In this document: positions 24,559-33,199 of the stretch, one piece after another
Layout: the number at the start of each line of letters is the position of its first letter
Position numbering within the stretch: the first letter of the stretch is position 1
Assembly (NCBI RefSeq): GCF_000505545.1
Contig: NZ_AYTB01000012.1
Coordinates: 62,001-126,000 of the forward strand
Reading direction: 5' to 3'
Source of the DNA: Kurthia huakuii LAM0618
Lineage (GTDB): Bacteria; Bacillota; Bacilli; Bacillales_A; Planococcaceae
DNA: 64,000 nt
Notes under the pieces: generated by a model
What the model saw: only the letters and a program-made list of their open reading frames with translations
Database searches by the model: none
Told to the model about the DNA's origin: nothing
Translations under genes and position numbers: made by a program

Positions 24559-24774
24559 ATGATTCGCATTCATCTCGAAAAGCAATTAGCAAAAAAACAA
24601 CTAAAACTCTACGAATTAGCAGCCATTGTTGGCATGACAAACGCCAATTTATCGCATTTAAAAACCGGCAAAGCGAAAGCCATTCGCTTCTCAACATTAA
24701 TGGCCTTATGCAAAGCACTCGATTGCCAGCCCGGTGATTTATTACAATATGTTCCCGATGACGACACAGAATGA
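24559..24774 (+). CDS. XRE-family HTH regulator, YozG-like
   Basis: This 71-residue protein is essentially one Cro/C1-type HTH domain: KQLKLYELAAIVGMTNANLS and SHLKTGKAKAIRF, then LCKALDCQPGDLLQYV, the usual ending. It resembles B. subtilis YozG and similar mini-repressors that sit beside membrane-protein genes. The start at 24559 follows AAAGGGTGGG; 24541 would place the ribosome site inside the gene. Confidence 0.88.
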   Translation: MIRIHLEKQLAKKQLKLYELAAIVGMTNANLSHLKTGKAKAIRFSTLMALCKALDCQPGDLLQYVPDDDTE

Positions 24775-24776
24775 AA

Positions 24777-24816
24777 AAACAGCGCTCCATCATAACACGG
24801 TTAACGCTGTTCATTG
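24777..24816 (-). terminator. Probable terminator of the gene at 24830
   Basis: The arms AACAGCG and CGCTGTT (24778-24784/24805-24811) are followed by a T-run on the minus strand. Confidence 0.55.
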
Positions 24817-24829
24817 GCGATATAACGGC

Positions 24830-25183
24830 CTACGATGCATACGATTCAACAGGCGCTTTTTCTTTTAAAATAATGCTGAAATACGGCTTCCACTTTAGTT
24901 CGAGTAATTGTAGCGCATCTCCGTGAATCACCTCAAGTACAGAGCGCTTATTGTTGTCTTCATTATCGACAATAACAAAACGTTGAATTTCTTTAAATTC
25001 AAATAAGCCCATTGTGCGATTTGCATTGTCAACTTGAATATGCAATGAGCGATCGGCAAACTGTAGCGTAACCGTATAGCGTTCGTCGCCTTTAAAAAAA
25101 ACATATGTCGCCATTTGTTGGTCTTCTGTCATCATTGGCTCCACCGCAAAAAACGATTGTAGTTGTTCTCTTGTTGGAAACAT
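24830..25183 (-). CDS. Unknown soluble protein (117 aa)
   Basis: I do not recognise this protein. The start is the ATG at 25183 with GGTGAGGAG upstream; the longer frame would contain that ribosome site. The sequence is mostly beta strands with conserved-looking phrases YVFFKGDERYTVTLQF and NRTMGLFEFKEIQRFVI. No signal or membrane segment is present. It is monocistronic. Confidence 0.65.
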   Translation of the reverse strand: MFPTREQLQSFFAVEPMMTEDQQMATYVFFKGDERYTVTLQFADRSLHIQVDNANRTMGLFEFKEIQRFVIVDNEDNNKRSVLEVIHGDALQLLELKWKPYFSIILKEKAPVESYAS

Positions 25184-25306
25184 TCTCCTCACCCCATCTT
25201 TTATAGCTATAAACAACTATATTATAACTATAACAGAGCTTTTTAACCACCTATAAATATCTATTTATTAAAATATAAATTAGTGAACTATACCTAATTT
25301 GCTAAT

Positions 25307-25332
25307 TAAAAAAGCCACGCTACAGCGTGACT
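25307..25332 (-). terminator. Terminator of the gene at 25339
   Basis: The arms GCCACGCT and AGCGTGAC (25314-25321/25324-25331) pair with one mismatch, and Ts follow on the minus strand. Confidence 0.7.
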
Positions 25333-25338
25333 CACCTA

Positions 25339-25785
25339 TTAATCTAATTGCAATGTCGCTATTTTATCCAGTAATTCCTTTGCCTCATGTGGCTCTAACG
25401 TCAAATGACAATGGCGTTCATGACTCGATGTCGCAAGCCAGTCTATGCCATTGGCGCGGAAAAAAGATAAGTCCTCAGGAAAATATGGCTGTTCCCAACT
25501 ATACAGTGACTGAACAGCTTGCTGTAGCACGTTTTTCGCGTGATCATCAGCGCGGTAATAATACACATAGGCCGTCGATCCATCTAACATCGTGCTCGCC
25601 CACTCTGATTTTTCAACTTTCCGAATTAACGACGGCGCTAATTGCTTTAACACGGCTTTTGCTGACGGCGCAACGGCTAACTCCTTACGAATCACTAAGT
25701 GAAATTTTGCACTTTTATTGCAAGCCGCTTCGATTAATGAACGGTAGGCTTCCCCCGTTACGTCTCTATGTAATTCAAATTCCAT
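25339..25785 (-). CDS. Unknown soluble protein (148 aa)
   Basis: I do not recognise this protein. It is soluble, with YVYYYRADDHAKNVLQQAV in the middle and a C-terminal DWLATSSHERHCHL stretch containing three His and a Cys, a possible metal site. GGGGGAG precedes the ATG. It is one of a string of small lineage-specific genes on the minus strand from 23.1 to 28.8 kb. Confidence 0.65.
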   Translation of the reverse strand: MEFELHRDVTGEAYRSLIEAACNKSAKFHLVIRKELAVAPSAKAVLKQLAPSLIRKVEKSEWASTMLDGSTAYVYYYRADDHAKNVLQQAVQSLYSWEQPYFPEDLSFFRANGIDWLATSSHERHCHLTLEPHEAKELLDKIATLQLD

Positions 25786-25855
25786 TTTTCTCCCCCTTTC
25801 ATATGACTGAATATGCCGTTAAAAAATGAAAGAATGGGCTTAAAAAAACAGCTGC

Positions 25856-26113
25856 CTAATGAATCGTCAGCTGTTGCACATCATCATAACATGCAGAAAA
25901 AATCATCGATAATGATAAACCCATAATTTCTGTGTCGCGTATAAACGCTTCACAATTTGGTGTGCGCATCGAGCGATCAATTTCTTGATCATCGACAATT
26001 TCGATGAGTACAAAGCCCCCATTACGTTGTGCAATATAATAGTGTGCATTTTGGAATGAAAAGCCAATTTCATGACCTTGCTTTAATTGCATATCAAGCT
26101 CTTGCGTATTCAT
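25856..26113 (-). CDS. Unknown small protein (85 aa)
   Basis: A soluble 85-residue protein that I do not recognise. The pattern GFSFQNAHYYIAQRNGGFVL followed by IEIVDDQEIDRS suggests an antiparallel beta sheet. The start has AAAGGGG nearby. Nothing else can be said. Confidence 0.6.
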   Translation of the reverse strand: MNTQELDMQLKQGHEIGFSFQNAHYYIAQRNGGFVLIEIVDDQEIDRSMRTPNCEAFIRDTEIMGLSLSMIFSACYDDVQQLTIH

Positions 26114-26170
26114 TGAACATCACCCCTTTTCTATTAAATAACCGTTTTTTGCCCTTTGTAATCCTTTTCA

Positions 26171-26926
26171 CTAAATTCCGTCAAAAATAGCACGCATCAG
26201 CATACGCGGTAGCGCGATAATACCGCGTATCACCGTAATGATTAATCCCCAGGCATCAGGCTCCGCCGCAATCTCAATACCCACGTCACGCCAATTTGTA
26301 CGATTTTTTACCGTTTTTCCCGGTGTGACTTTTTGTTGGAAACGAATGGCTTTTGGTTTTGAAAAATAATGATGCGCCTCGCTGATTACACGAAATTGTA
26401 GTGCTTGCTTTCCCATTTGTTGCCCAATCTCACAACGTTCTGCTACAAACTCATTGACAGCAACTGTTGGTGAAAAGTTCGCCACATAACTATATTCATC
26501 AGGTGCATGACGAATGACCACATACCCTTCCTGCTGATTTACCTCTACAACAGTCCCTTCTGCCGGTGCAAGAATTTTTTTGTTGTCGCGCGGTAAAAAT
26601 CCATACGTTGATGCTTGCTCATCAACGACATGCCAGCGTCCTTTAAATGGCAAGGAATAGCGTTTTGTCGTCTGCTGCTGCGTATGAAATTGAAAATCAG
26701 TAATTTCATGGCCATTCACTTTTACGGTAATGATATAACGGCGCTTATCATCAAACCATTGCTCGGTATTATCCGATAATTTTTGACTCTGAATCGCGCG
26801 CATCTGCATTTGAAAAATTTTGGCTTCTTTGCGGAATGTGCGCAGCGGCCATTGTTGTTGTAATGCTGGCGAAAAATAATCATATAAGTCGGCGAACTTT
26901 CCTTGTTGAAATAATAGTTTATACAT
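26171..26926 (-). CDS. M23-like (LytM) fold protein without catalytic motifs
   Basis: This 251-residue protein has an N-terminal part of about 100 residues starting GKFADLYDYFSPALQQQW, reminiscent of DUF3887-type domains. Next comes a segment like a peptidase M23 domain: ILAPAEGTVVEVNQQEGYVV, then DEYSYVANFSPTVAV. The zinc ligands of M23 (H-x3-D and H-x-H) are missing, so it is probably not a peptidase but could bind cell wall or a partner. The C-terminus ends in a hydrophobic stretch, LIITVIRGIIALPRMLM. No N-terminal signal peptide is visible, which is odd for such a domain. Confidence 0.6.
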   Translation of the reverse strand: MYKLLFQQGKFADLYDYFSPALQQQWPLRTFRKEAKIFQMQMRAIQSQKLSDNTEQWFDDKRRYIITVKVNGHEITDFQFHTQQQTTKRYSLPFKGRWHVVDEQASTYGFLPRDNKKILAPAEGTVVEVNQQEGYVVIRHAPDEYSYVANFSPTVAVNEFVAERCEIGQQMGKQALQFRVISEAHHYFSKPKAIRFQQKVTPGKTVKNRTNWRDVGIEIAAEPDAWGLIITVIRGIIALPRMLMRAIFDGI

Positions 26927-27058
26927 CGTGTCACTCCTTTAATTTTATGTACGCAGAATTTTCAAAAAAGTTTCATCTTTACTGGAATCTAGAAAAAATA
27001 GGAAAAGAACGAGCATTTTTGTTAAAATAAATGCTAAACAACGAAAGGGCGGCTTATC

Positions 27059-27319
27059 ATGATTGAATTTTTATTAACGATTGCTGGCATCGTCATTGGT
27101 GTAGCGCTGTTTCTTTATGTCAATAAACGTCTAAGTAATCGCGCGAACAAGCGTTTAACGATGATGATTGCTAGCAGCTATTTTGCATTTGGCTTATTGT
27201 GTATGCTCGTAAGCTTTTTTATTGAACTTTTACTGCCGCTTCTATGCGCCGGACTTCCAATCGCCATTTGCGGCATTTTATCGGTTGTGCGCGTCCATAT
27301 GATGACAGATTTCCATTAA
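27059..27319 (+). CDS. Small membrane protein with two to three helices (86 aa)
   Basis: An unrecognised 86-residue protein with hydrophobic segments at residues 3-21, 33-52 and about 55-76, separated by a basic loop (NKRLSNRANKRL). GAAAGGGCGG precedes the ATG. It ends 4 bases before a bidirectional terminator shared with the AlkD gene. Confidence 0.7.
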   Translation: MIEFLLTIAGIVIGVALFLYVNKRLSNRANKRLTMMIASSYFAFGLLCMLVSFFIELLLPLLCAGLPIAICGILSVVRVHMMTDFH

Positions 27320-27321
27320 AA

Positions 27322-27361
27322 AAAACGTTCAAAGCATTTAATCGCTCTGAACGTTTTTTTC
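27322..27361. terminator. Bidirectional terminator
   Basis: AAAACGTTCAAAGC pairs with GCTCTGAACGTTTT, one mismatch, with A-run and T-run ends, serving the + strand membrane gene and the AlkD gene. Confidence 0.85.
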
Positions 27362-28045
27362 TAGTTGTTTTTTGCGCTTCATCGCGCGAATACGGTCCTT
27401 TGTTTCCTTTGAAATGCGCAGTGATTCCGTAATTTTCGATAATGCTTTATTATACGTCCAATCATCAAGCGTATTATTGTGTAAATAGGGCATCGTTTCA
27501 ATTGGCTTACGAATAAAAAACATCGATACGGCCCATGCAACACCCATACGCACATAATAGTCATCATGCTTTAGCTGATCCAGTAGCGCTAGGCTTTTCG
27601 TTAAATAATTGTCATTAATAAAATAATTAAGCATCATCACTGCTGCAAAGCGCTGATCGTACGCTTTATCGCTCGCTGCATATTTTTCAACGAGCGCCCA
27701 GTAAAGCGCCTGATTTTTTTTTGCATCCTTTAAAACAGAGCAAAAGCCATCACACACAGACCAGTTACGGATTTTTGGAATAAACGCTTCCATATATGCG
27801 ATGCGCTCGTCTGCAGGCATTTTCATCGTGCCAATAACAAATCCTTCAAGCTGCGTTTCTTCAAAATAACGATTTTCAACTTGCGCTAAAAATGCTAGTG
27901 GGTCATCGTTAATAAGCTCTTTTGCTAGTTGGCGCAGTGCCGGAATGCGTACGCCAATAATATCCGGCTCATTTGGGATTAGTTTTTTCGTAAATGCACG
28001 GTAGTTAGTATCTTGTAGCGCCCAGAGTTGTTCATGAATTGACAT
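27338..28045 (-). CDS. AlkD-like DNA alkylation repair protein
   Basis: This 235-residue protein of the AlkC/AlkD HEAT-like family removes alkylated bases such as 7-methylguanine or 3-methyladenine. The family signature near the start is GVRIPALRQLAKEL, and IRNWSVCDGFCS contains the conserved Trp and Asp used for catalysis. The whole chain is alpha-helical and of normal length. It is monocistronic and its terminator lies inside the 3' end. A typical cytosolic repair enzyme of Firmicutes. Confidence 0.9.
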   Translation of the reverse strand: MSIHEQLWALQDTNYRAFTKKLIPNEPDIIGVRIPALRQLAKELINDDPLAFLAQVENRYFEETQLEGFVIGTMKMPADERIAYMEAFIPKIRNWSVCDGFCSVLKDAKKNQALYWALVEKYAASDKAYDQRFAAVMMLNYFINDNYLTKSLALLDQLKHDDYYVRMGVAWAVSMFFIRKPIETMPYLHNNTLDDWTYNKALSKITESLRISKETKDRIRAMKRKKQLEKNVQSD

Positions 28046-28084
28046 CTGTCATCGCCCCTTCATCCATTCATTATACAGCGAAGC

Positions 28085-28118
28085 ACTAAAAAACGCGATG
28101 CATTGTAGCATCGCGTTC
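28085..28118 (-). terminator. Terminator of the YjcQ-like gene
   Basis: AACGCGATG (28092-28100) and CATCGCGTT (28109-28117) form a perfect 9-bp stem with a T-run on the minus strand. Confidence 0.85.
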
Positions 28119-28123
28119 ATTCT

Positions 28124-28411
28124 TTAAGATTGTTCAATCCACACTTTTCGGTCCATTGCATCACGATACGGCATAATCCATTCAAAATGCTCCGCTAAAT
28201 ATTTCATACCCGTATACGTAATTTCGGCTTTTTTGAGGTCTAATCCACTGTCTGGAGCTAAATGCACATTGCTAATATAGCCATCTTTTTGTAGTTGATA
28301 AACAAATGCTTGAAATCTTGCAGCATCGACGCCATAATCAGCGGCACAAATCTTCGTATTTTTACGTTCCAATTCTTTAATAAAGCTATATTGTAAACGT
28401 TCTAAATTCAT
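28124..28411 (-). CDS. YjcQ-like small winged-helix protein
   Basis: This 95-residue protein matches the general plan of YjcQ proteins: a winged-helix fold with FQAFVYQLQKDGYISNVHL and ITYTGMKYLAEH. YjcQ-type genes occur on phages and chromosomes of Bacillales; the molecular role is not known. The start is the ATG at 28411 with a GGAGGG site; upstream in-frame codons have no ribosome site. Confidence 0.7.
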   Translation of the reverse strand: MNLERLQYSFIKELERKNTKICAADYGVDAARFQAFVYQLQKDGYISNVHLAPDSGLDLKKAEITYTGMKYLAEHFEWIMPYRDAMDRKVWIEQS

Positions 28412-28557
28412 AAAAATCCCTCCATACCAATACTCAATTAAGTCGGGTATACAATCCTTCTTCATATATCGGCTTTGTTTATACTTTCCCAAAACGCCGC
28501 ACTTCAAAACCACTTATAGACATGCTAATTGCTTATTATTTGTCCTTTTCGTCTTAT

Positions 28558-28842
28558 TTAAAAATACTTTAAATGCTCAATTTTCTGTCTACAGTCATCA
28601 ATACGTTGCTTCAATGTTATCGCTTCTAAGCGCATATTCGCTAACAATTGCTGCAACTCTTCATAAATTTCATATGCCTGTGTCGTCATTTGCGTTTTCT
28701 CCTCATCAAACGCTTTTAAATCGTCTTCATAACGATTAATGTTCTGCTCATAATCAGCTAAATGCTCCATATGTATACTAATAACATGTTCATAATTTTG
28801 TAAAACGCACGTTAAATAAACTTCTTCTGTATTGAACCCCAT
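28558..28842 (-). CDS. Coiled-coil small protein (94 aa)
   Basis: A soluble, highly helical 94-residue protein with heptad patterns across residues 20-90. I do not recognise the family. It is a single gene; no clear function follows from the neighbours. Confidence 0.6.
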   Translation of the reverse strand: MGFNTEEVYLTCVLQNYEHVISIHMEHLADYEQNINRYEDDLKAFDEEKTQMTTQAYEIYEELQQLLANMRLEAITLKQRIDDCRQKIEHLKYF

Positions 28843-29101
28843 TACTACTTCACCCTTTGATTTTCGATATGCAATAGCTTTTATACCCGCTTTGTGTAGT
28901 TGTAAACCTTTTTTAAATACCCATCTGTATACTATGTATTAAATATAACAAAAAAGAGTTATAGGCGCAAATCGTGTATACGATTACAATTCATCAGAGA
29001 AAAAAACCTTAACATTATATGTAAAGGGGCAGAGAATTTTATCTTATATATGTTTTTTGATTTTGTTTCCATATTTTTTAATATAGCCTTCCTTTTAGTC
29101 A

Positions 29102-29175
29102 AAATAAAAAACACGTCTAATCAATAAATTCAATTTTAGAACTAGTTCTATTTGATTTATTAATTAAACGTGCTT
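29102..29175 (-). terminator. Terminator of the tRNA-Arg transcript
   Basis: A long imperfect stem (CACGT...AATAAAT/ATTTATT...ACGTG) with a run of Ts on the minus strand lies about 50 bases after the tRNA. The rest of 28843-29225 is AT-rich and holds nothing I can name. Confidence 0.6.
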
Positions 29176-29225
29176 CAAACCTTTGCTACATAAGGGCATG
29201 TTGAAAGTTTTTGTTTCAATGCTAA

Positions 29226-29299
29226 CGTCCTTGACAGGAATCGAACCTGCGACCTACTCCTTAGGAGGGAGTTGCTCTATCCTACTGAGCTACAAGGAC
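29226..29299 (-). tRNA. tRNA-Arg (anticodon CCU)
   Basis: The minus strand folds as a cloverleaf. The acceptor GTCCTTG pairs with CAAGGAC, the D-arm is AGCTC...GAGC, the anticodon loop CTCCTAA gives anticodon CCT (codon AGG), and the T-arm contains GGTTCGAATCC. The discriminator is G, and the 3' CCA is not encoded. It stands alone and has its own terminator. Confidence 0.95.
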
Positions 29300-29336
29300 C
29301 TAAAATCACGTCATTAGTATAGCATTATTTTAGAAA

Positions 29337-29370
29337 AATAAAAAGAGGCTACATAAGGATAGCCTCTTAA
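29337..29370 (-). terminator. Terminator of copA
   Basis: AAGAGGCTA and TAGCCTCTT form a perfect stem with Ts on the minus strand. Confidence 0.85.
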
Positions 29371-29374
29371 AACG

Positions 29375-31777
29375 TTATTTTAATTTAACTCGTTGTAAAC
29401 GAAGTGCATTTAACACAACGGATACGGAACTAAAGGCCATCGCTGCGCCTGCCACCCAAGGAGCTAATAAACCAAGCGCTGCAATCGGAATGCCTAATGT
29501 GTTATAACCGAATGCCCAAAATAAATTTTGTTTAATATTGGTCATCGTTTTTTTACTCATTAAGATGGCATCGGCAATACTGTTTAGGTCGCCGCGGATT
29601 AATGTAATATCAGCCGCTTCCATCGCAATATCTGTACCTGTCCCAATCGCCATACCAATGTCGGCTGTCGCAAGAGCTGGTGCATCGTTAATACCATCGC
29701 CGACCATCGCTACTTTTTTCTGTTGCTGTTGTAATTTTTCTACTTCGCTTGCCTTGCCTTCTGGTAACACACCTGCAATCACATGTTTGATGCCAACTTC
29801 TTTCGCAATAGCTTGCGCGGTTGCTTCATTGTCACCGGTCATCATAATCACGTCAATGCCCATGTCATGCAAGCGCGCTACCGCTTCTTTTGACGTATCT
29901 TTCACCGTATCCGATACGGCAATAAGCCCTGCGTATTGACCATCGATTGCTACGAGCATCGCAGTTTTCCCTTGTTGTTCCAATGCTTGTTTTTCATGAA
30001 GTGCCGCAGTGACATCAATGCCATACTGTTCCATTAATTTCACAGTCCCAACAACCGTTGCTTTCGCATTGATTGTCGATTGTACACCGTAACCCGGTAC
30101 AGCTTCAAAGTACTGTGACTCATAAAGTGCAATGCCGCGTTCTTTGACACCACGTACAATGGACTGCGCCAGTGGATGTTCAGATTGGCGTTCCGCACTT
30201 GCAACATACGCTAAAAATTCTTGTTCATTAATCGTTGTGATAACGTCTGTTAACACCGGTTCCCCGTTTGTGACAGTGCCTGTTTTATCGACAACGACTG
30301 TATCGATATCACCGGTTTGTTCTAAATATTCGCCGCCTTTGAATAAAATACCGTATTCAGCAGCGCGACCAGAGCCTGCCATAATCGATGTTGGTGTTGC
30401 TAAACCGAGCGCACATGGACAAGCAATAACAAGTACGGCAATTAAGACTTCTAATGCTTGGACAAAATCACCTGGTTGTACGAAGAAATACCAGACGACA
30501 AATGTCAGTACCGCAATCCCAACAACAATCGGAACGAACACACCTGAAATTTTATCAGCTAAACGTTGAATCGGCGCTTTTGTGCCTTGTGCATCTTCGA
30601 CTACTTTAATAATTTGTGCGAGCGCTGTGTCACGGCCCACTTTTGTCGCCGTCATTTTAATGGCGCCGTTTTTATTAATGGTCGCACCGAATAAGTCATC
30701 GCCTTGTTTTTTATCAACCGGCATGCTTTCACCCGTTAACATCGATTCATCAATGGCGGTTGTGCCTTCGACTACTTGCCCATCAACAGGTATTTTTTCA
30801 CCAGGGCGTACGACAATGACATCACCTACAACAACTTCTTCAAGCGGTACTTCAAGTTCCGCACCGTCACGTACGACCATCGCTGTTTTTGCTTGTAAGC
30901 CCATCAATTTTTTAATCGCTTCTGATGAACGTCCTTTTGCTTTTGCCTCAAATAATTTACCGAGTAAAATCAGTGTAATTAATACGGCACTTGTTTCAAA
31001 ATATAAATGTGGCATATGATTACCATGCATTGTTAACACTTCATACACACTGTAGAAGTATGCGGCTGATGTACCGAGTGCCACGAGCACATCCATATTC
31101 GCACTACCGTTTCGCAGCGCTTTATACGCTCCTACGTAAAATTGATAACCAATCGCAAGTTGTACAATCGATGCAAGGACAAATTGGAACCACGGATTCA
31201 TAAATAAATCGGGCACATACATCCACTGTGTAAACGAGAAGTGCCCAACCATCGTCCAGAGAAGCGGTAATGATAAAATGGCTGCTGCGATAAATTTCCA
31301 TTGTTGTTTTTTAATCGCTTGCTCGCGATAATCGACCGGTGCCTCGTCCTCATGCTTATGAGCACCATACCCTACTTTTTCAACGCGTGCGATAATGTCG
31401 GCTACTGAAACTTTACTCGGATTAAACTCGACTGTCGCTCGTTCGAGTGCTAAATTGACGTTCGCTATAGATACGCCGTCCATTTTATTGAGCACTTTTT
31501 CGATACGCGCCGAACAAGCAGCACATGTCATACCGGTAATATCAAATTCTTGCTTTTCTTTTACAACGCCATAGCCAAGCGCTTCAATTTTCTTTTCAAA
31601 ATCTTCTTCCGATATTTTCTCAGGATCATAATGCACTGTAGAACGCTCAATTGCTAAATTGACATTCGCATCTTCCACACCGTCCATTTTCTTCAAGCCT
31701 TTTTCAATACGTGTCGCACAAGATGCACACGTCATACCTGAAATTTGAAGATTACTTTCTTTTAAATTTTGAGTCAT
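29375..31777 (-). CDS. copA: Copper-exporting P1B-type ATPase
   Basis: This 800-residue membrane ATPase pumps Cu(I) out of the cell. Two N-terminal metal-binding domains each carry GMTCA-x-C (Cys pairs at about residues 17-20 and 85-88). Eight membrane helices follow, with the ion-binding CPC in [13 protein letters not shown], the phosphorylation motif DKTGT, the TGES actuator motif, HP in SEHPLA, and [10 protein letters not shown]. The length is normal. A CsoR-type operator and a terminator separate it from copZ, so copA probably has its own copper-controlled promoter. Confidence 0.97.
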   Translation of the reverse strand: MTQNLKESNLQISGMTCASCATRIEKGLKKMDGVEDANVNLAIERSTVHYDPEKISEEDFEKKIEALGYGVVKEKQEFDITGMTCAACSARIEKVLNKMDGVSIANVNLALERATVEFNPSKVSVADIIARVEKVGYGAHKHEDEAPVDYREQAIKKQQWKFIAAAILSLPLLWTMVGHFSFTQWMYVPDLFMNPWFQFVLASIVQLAIGYQFYVGAYKALRNGSANMDVLVALGTSAAYFYSVYEVLTMHGNHMPHLYFETSAVLITLILLGKLFEAKAKGRSSEAIKKLMGLQAKTAMVVRDGAELEVPLEEVVVGDVIVVRPGEKIPVDGQVVEGTTAIDESMLTGESMPVDKKQGDDLFGATINKNGAIKMTATKVGRDTALAQIIKVVEDAQGTKAPIQRLADKISGVFVPIVVGIAVLTFVVWYFFVQPGDFVQALEVLIAVLVIACPCALGLATPTSIMAGSGRAAEYGILFKGGEYLEQTGDIDTVVVDKTGTVTNGEPVLTDVITTINEQEFLAYVASAERQSEHPLAQSIVRGVKERGIALYESQYFEAVPGYGVQSTINAKATVVGTVKLMEQYGIDVTAALHEKQALEQQGKTAMLVAIDGQYAGLIAVSDTVKDTSKEAVARLHDMGIDVIMMTGDNEATAQAIAKEVGIKHVIAGVLPEGKASEVEKLQQQQKKVAMVGDGINDAPALATADIGMAIGTGTDIAMEAADITLIRGDLNSIADAILMSKKTMTNIKQNLFWAFGYNTLGIPIAALGLLAPWVAGAAMAFSSVSVVLNALRLQRVKLK

Positions 31778-31793
31778 GATTTCTCACCTTCCT

Positions 31794-31812
31794 CATACCT
31801 ATAAGGGGTATA
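31794..31812. promoter_or_regulatory. CsoR operator upstream of copA
   Basis: CATACC-N7-GGTATA lies 17 bases upstream of the copA start codon, just before its ribosome site. The spacer is 7 bp, like the two csoR sites. Confidence 0.75.
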
Positions 31813-31822
31813 TATTTTTGAA

Positions 31823-31848
31823 AATAAAAAGGAGAGCTGTCTCTCCTA
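31823..31848 (-). terminator. Terminator between copZ and copA
   Basis: AGGAGAG and CTCTCCT (31830-31836/31841-31847) form a perfect stem with a T-rich tail on the minus strand. Confidence 0.75.
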
Positions 31849-31858
31849 AGCATGTTAT

Positions 31859-32065
31859 TTAAACAACGTCATAACCTTGGTCGTCGATTGTTTCTTTAAT
31901 CGTATCAACGGTTACTTTTGAAGAATCAAAGGCTACGTCCACTTGACCTGCTTCTAAATTTACCTTTACAGTATCGACACCGTTTAACTCGCCTACGCTA
32001 CCTTCTACTGCTTTTACACAGTGACTACATGACATGCCTTGTACAGTTAATGTTACATTTTCCAT
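31859..32065 (-). CDS. copZ: Copper chaperone CopZ
   Basis: This 68-residue protein with a ferredoxin-like heavy-metal-associated fold has the metal motif GMSCSHC (residues 10-16), which binds Cu(I) and hands it to CopA. The length is that of B. subtilis CopZ. It starts 12 bases after csoR and shares its transcript; a terminator separates it from copA. Confidence 0.96.
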   Translation of the reverse strand: MENVTLTVQGMSCSHCVKAVEGSVGELNGVDTVKVNLEAGQVDVAFDSSKVTVDTIKETIDDQGYDVV

Positions 32066-32077
32066 TTGAAATTCCTC

Positions 32078-32377
32078 CTATTTTCGCATTAATTTTTGGA
32101 ACGTGACGAGCAGTTCATCTAATACTTCGTCGTCACCGTCATTTAAGCGGTCAACAACACAGCCTTTTAAATGACCCTCTAATAAAATTTTTGCCACGCT
32201 ATTTAATGCAGATTGTGTTGCCGCAAGTTGCGTAATCACATCATCGCAATAAGTATCTTCGTCAATCATACGTTTGATTCCACGAATTTGCCCTTCGACA
32301 CGATTCAGGCGCACTGTTAAATCTTTTTTTACTTTCTCCGGATGGTGGCTTTTTCGACAGGATGTTGTTTCTTCCAT
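32078..32377 (-). CDS. csoR: Copper-sensing repressor CsoR
   Basis: This 99-residue all-helical repressor of the DUF156 family has the copper ligand set C44, H69 and C73 (YCDD, GHLKGC), spaced as in copper-sensing CsoR. The His argues against a persulfide-sensing CstR, which lacks it. The start at 32377 is nine bases after GAAGGAGG. Two operators with 7-bp spacers lie upstream, each inside a promoter spacer, indicating autoregulation. Confidence 0.95.
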   Translation of the reverse strand: MEETTSCRKSHHPEKVKKDLTVRLNRVEGQIRGIKRMIDEDTYCDDVITQLAATQSALNSVAKILLEGHLKGCVVDRLNDGDDEVLDELLVTFQKLMRK

Positions 32378-32410
32378 GTGTCTCATCCTCCTTCTGTTAT
32401 TTACACCTTT

Positions 32411-32440
32411 AGTGTAGCATACCTAAAGGGGGTATGTAAA
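32411..32440 (-). promoter_or_regulatory. csoR promoter with embedded operator
   Basis: Reading the minus strand, TTTACA (32440-32435), an 18-bp spacer and TACACT (32416-32411) form the promoter. The operator CATACC-N7-GGTATG (32419-32437) fills the spacer and overlaps the -35. Confidence 0.8.
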
Positions 32441-32483
32441 TGATCGTGCTTATGTGATGTGCTTGCTATCTTGCTTGACTGTA

Positions 32484-32513
32484 ATTTATCATACCCTATA
32501 TAGGTATGTAAAG
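32484..32513 (-). promoter_or_regulatory. Second CsoR operator, perfect palindrome
   Basis: CATACC-N7-GGTATG (32490-32508) is a perfect palindromic half-site pair. A TTTACA...TAAATT pair around it suggests a second promoter or an upstream auxiliary site. Confidence 0.7.
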
Positions 32514-32686
32514 TATTTTGATTTAATTTTTAATTATTTTTTAATAAATGTTTTTAAATCAATATTTTATCATTTTATCATTTTATAAAAAATATTAATA
32601 TACCCCCGTATAGTACTTATCAAAAAATGAATGCACCGTTTTAATGATTGCTATTTTAACTAACCCCCCCTGCAAGCCAACTTCTA

Positions 32687-32741
32687 TTGACAAACATTTT
32701 TTTATCTTTTATCATTTAAAAATAGTTAACATCATTAACTA
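32687..32741 (+). promoter_or_regulatory. Promoter and MarR operator of the MarR/MFS unit
   Basis: TTGACA (32687-32692), a 17-bp spacer and TATCAT (32710-32715) make a strong SigA promoter. Right at the expected start lies the dyad TAGTTAA-N5-TTAACTA (32723-32741), a typical MarR binding layout, suggesting autorepression. Confidence 0.75.
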
Positions 32742-32761
32742 ATTTTTAACGAGGTGATCCA

Positions 32762-33199
32762 ATGCATATGTTTCAAACACTTTACCATGAGCTCGTGTTA
32801 ACCAACCGCACATTCGAAGCACAGCTCAATGCCATTTTAGAACAACAAGGGATTCATCGCTCTGATTGGTCTGTGCTTTATTATTTAATAATGGATGAGC
32901 AGCTCACATCGGCGGAAATCGCAAAATTATTAGCGATTGAAAAACCGAATGTCACGCGTATTATGAAAAATTTAGTGGCGATGGGCTATGCACGCGTTGA
33001 ACCTTCTACTGAAGATAAGCGTAAAAAACATTTACTGATTACGAATGAAGGTCGCGCGATGTATGCTGAAGTTCGTACATATGTCGATCAATTTGAACTA
33101 GAATCAATGAAAGATATTCCTACGGAGCATCAGCAATTATTCATTGAAACGCTCAATCAAATACAACAAAACTTATTAAAGAGAGCCGGGGATAAATAG
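32762..33199 (+). CDS. MarR family transcriptional regulator
   Basis: This 145-residue winged-HTH dimeric repressor has recognition segments LTSAEIAKLLAIEKPNVTRI and a wing GYARVEPSTEDKRKKHL, standard for MarR. It overlaps the following MFS transporter gene by one base (TAG/GTG), so it almost surely controls that exporter. GAGGTGATCC precedes the ATG. Confidence 0.93.
   Translation: MHMFQTLYHELVLTNRTFEAQLNAILEQQGIHRSDWSVLYYLIMDEQLTSAEIAKLLAIEKPNVTRIMKNLVAMGYARVEPSTEDKRKKHLLITNEGRAMYAEVRTYVDQFELESMKDIPTEHQQLFIETLNQIQQNLLKRAGDK

Noticed and set aside
29538-31019. Three long antisense frames opposite copA
   Set aside because: They mirror copA codon bias, have odd Ser/Thr/Pro-rich composition and no start signals; copA itself is unambiguous.
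32078-32377. CstR-type persulfide sensor regulating the sulfur operon
   Set aside because: The His of the copper ligand set (GHLKGC) is present, and its own sites have 7-bp spacers; it is better assigned as copper CsoR.
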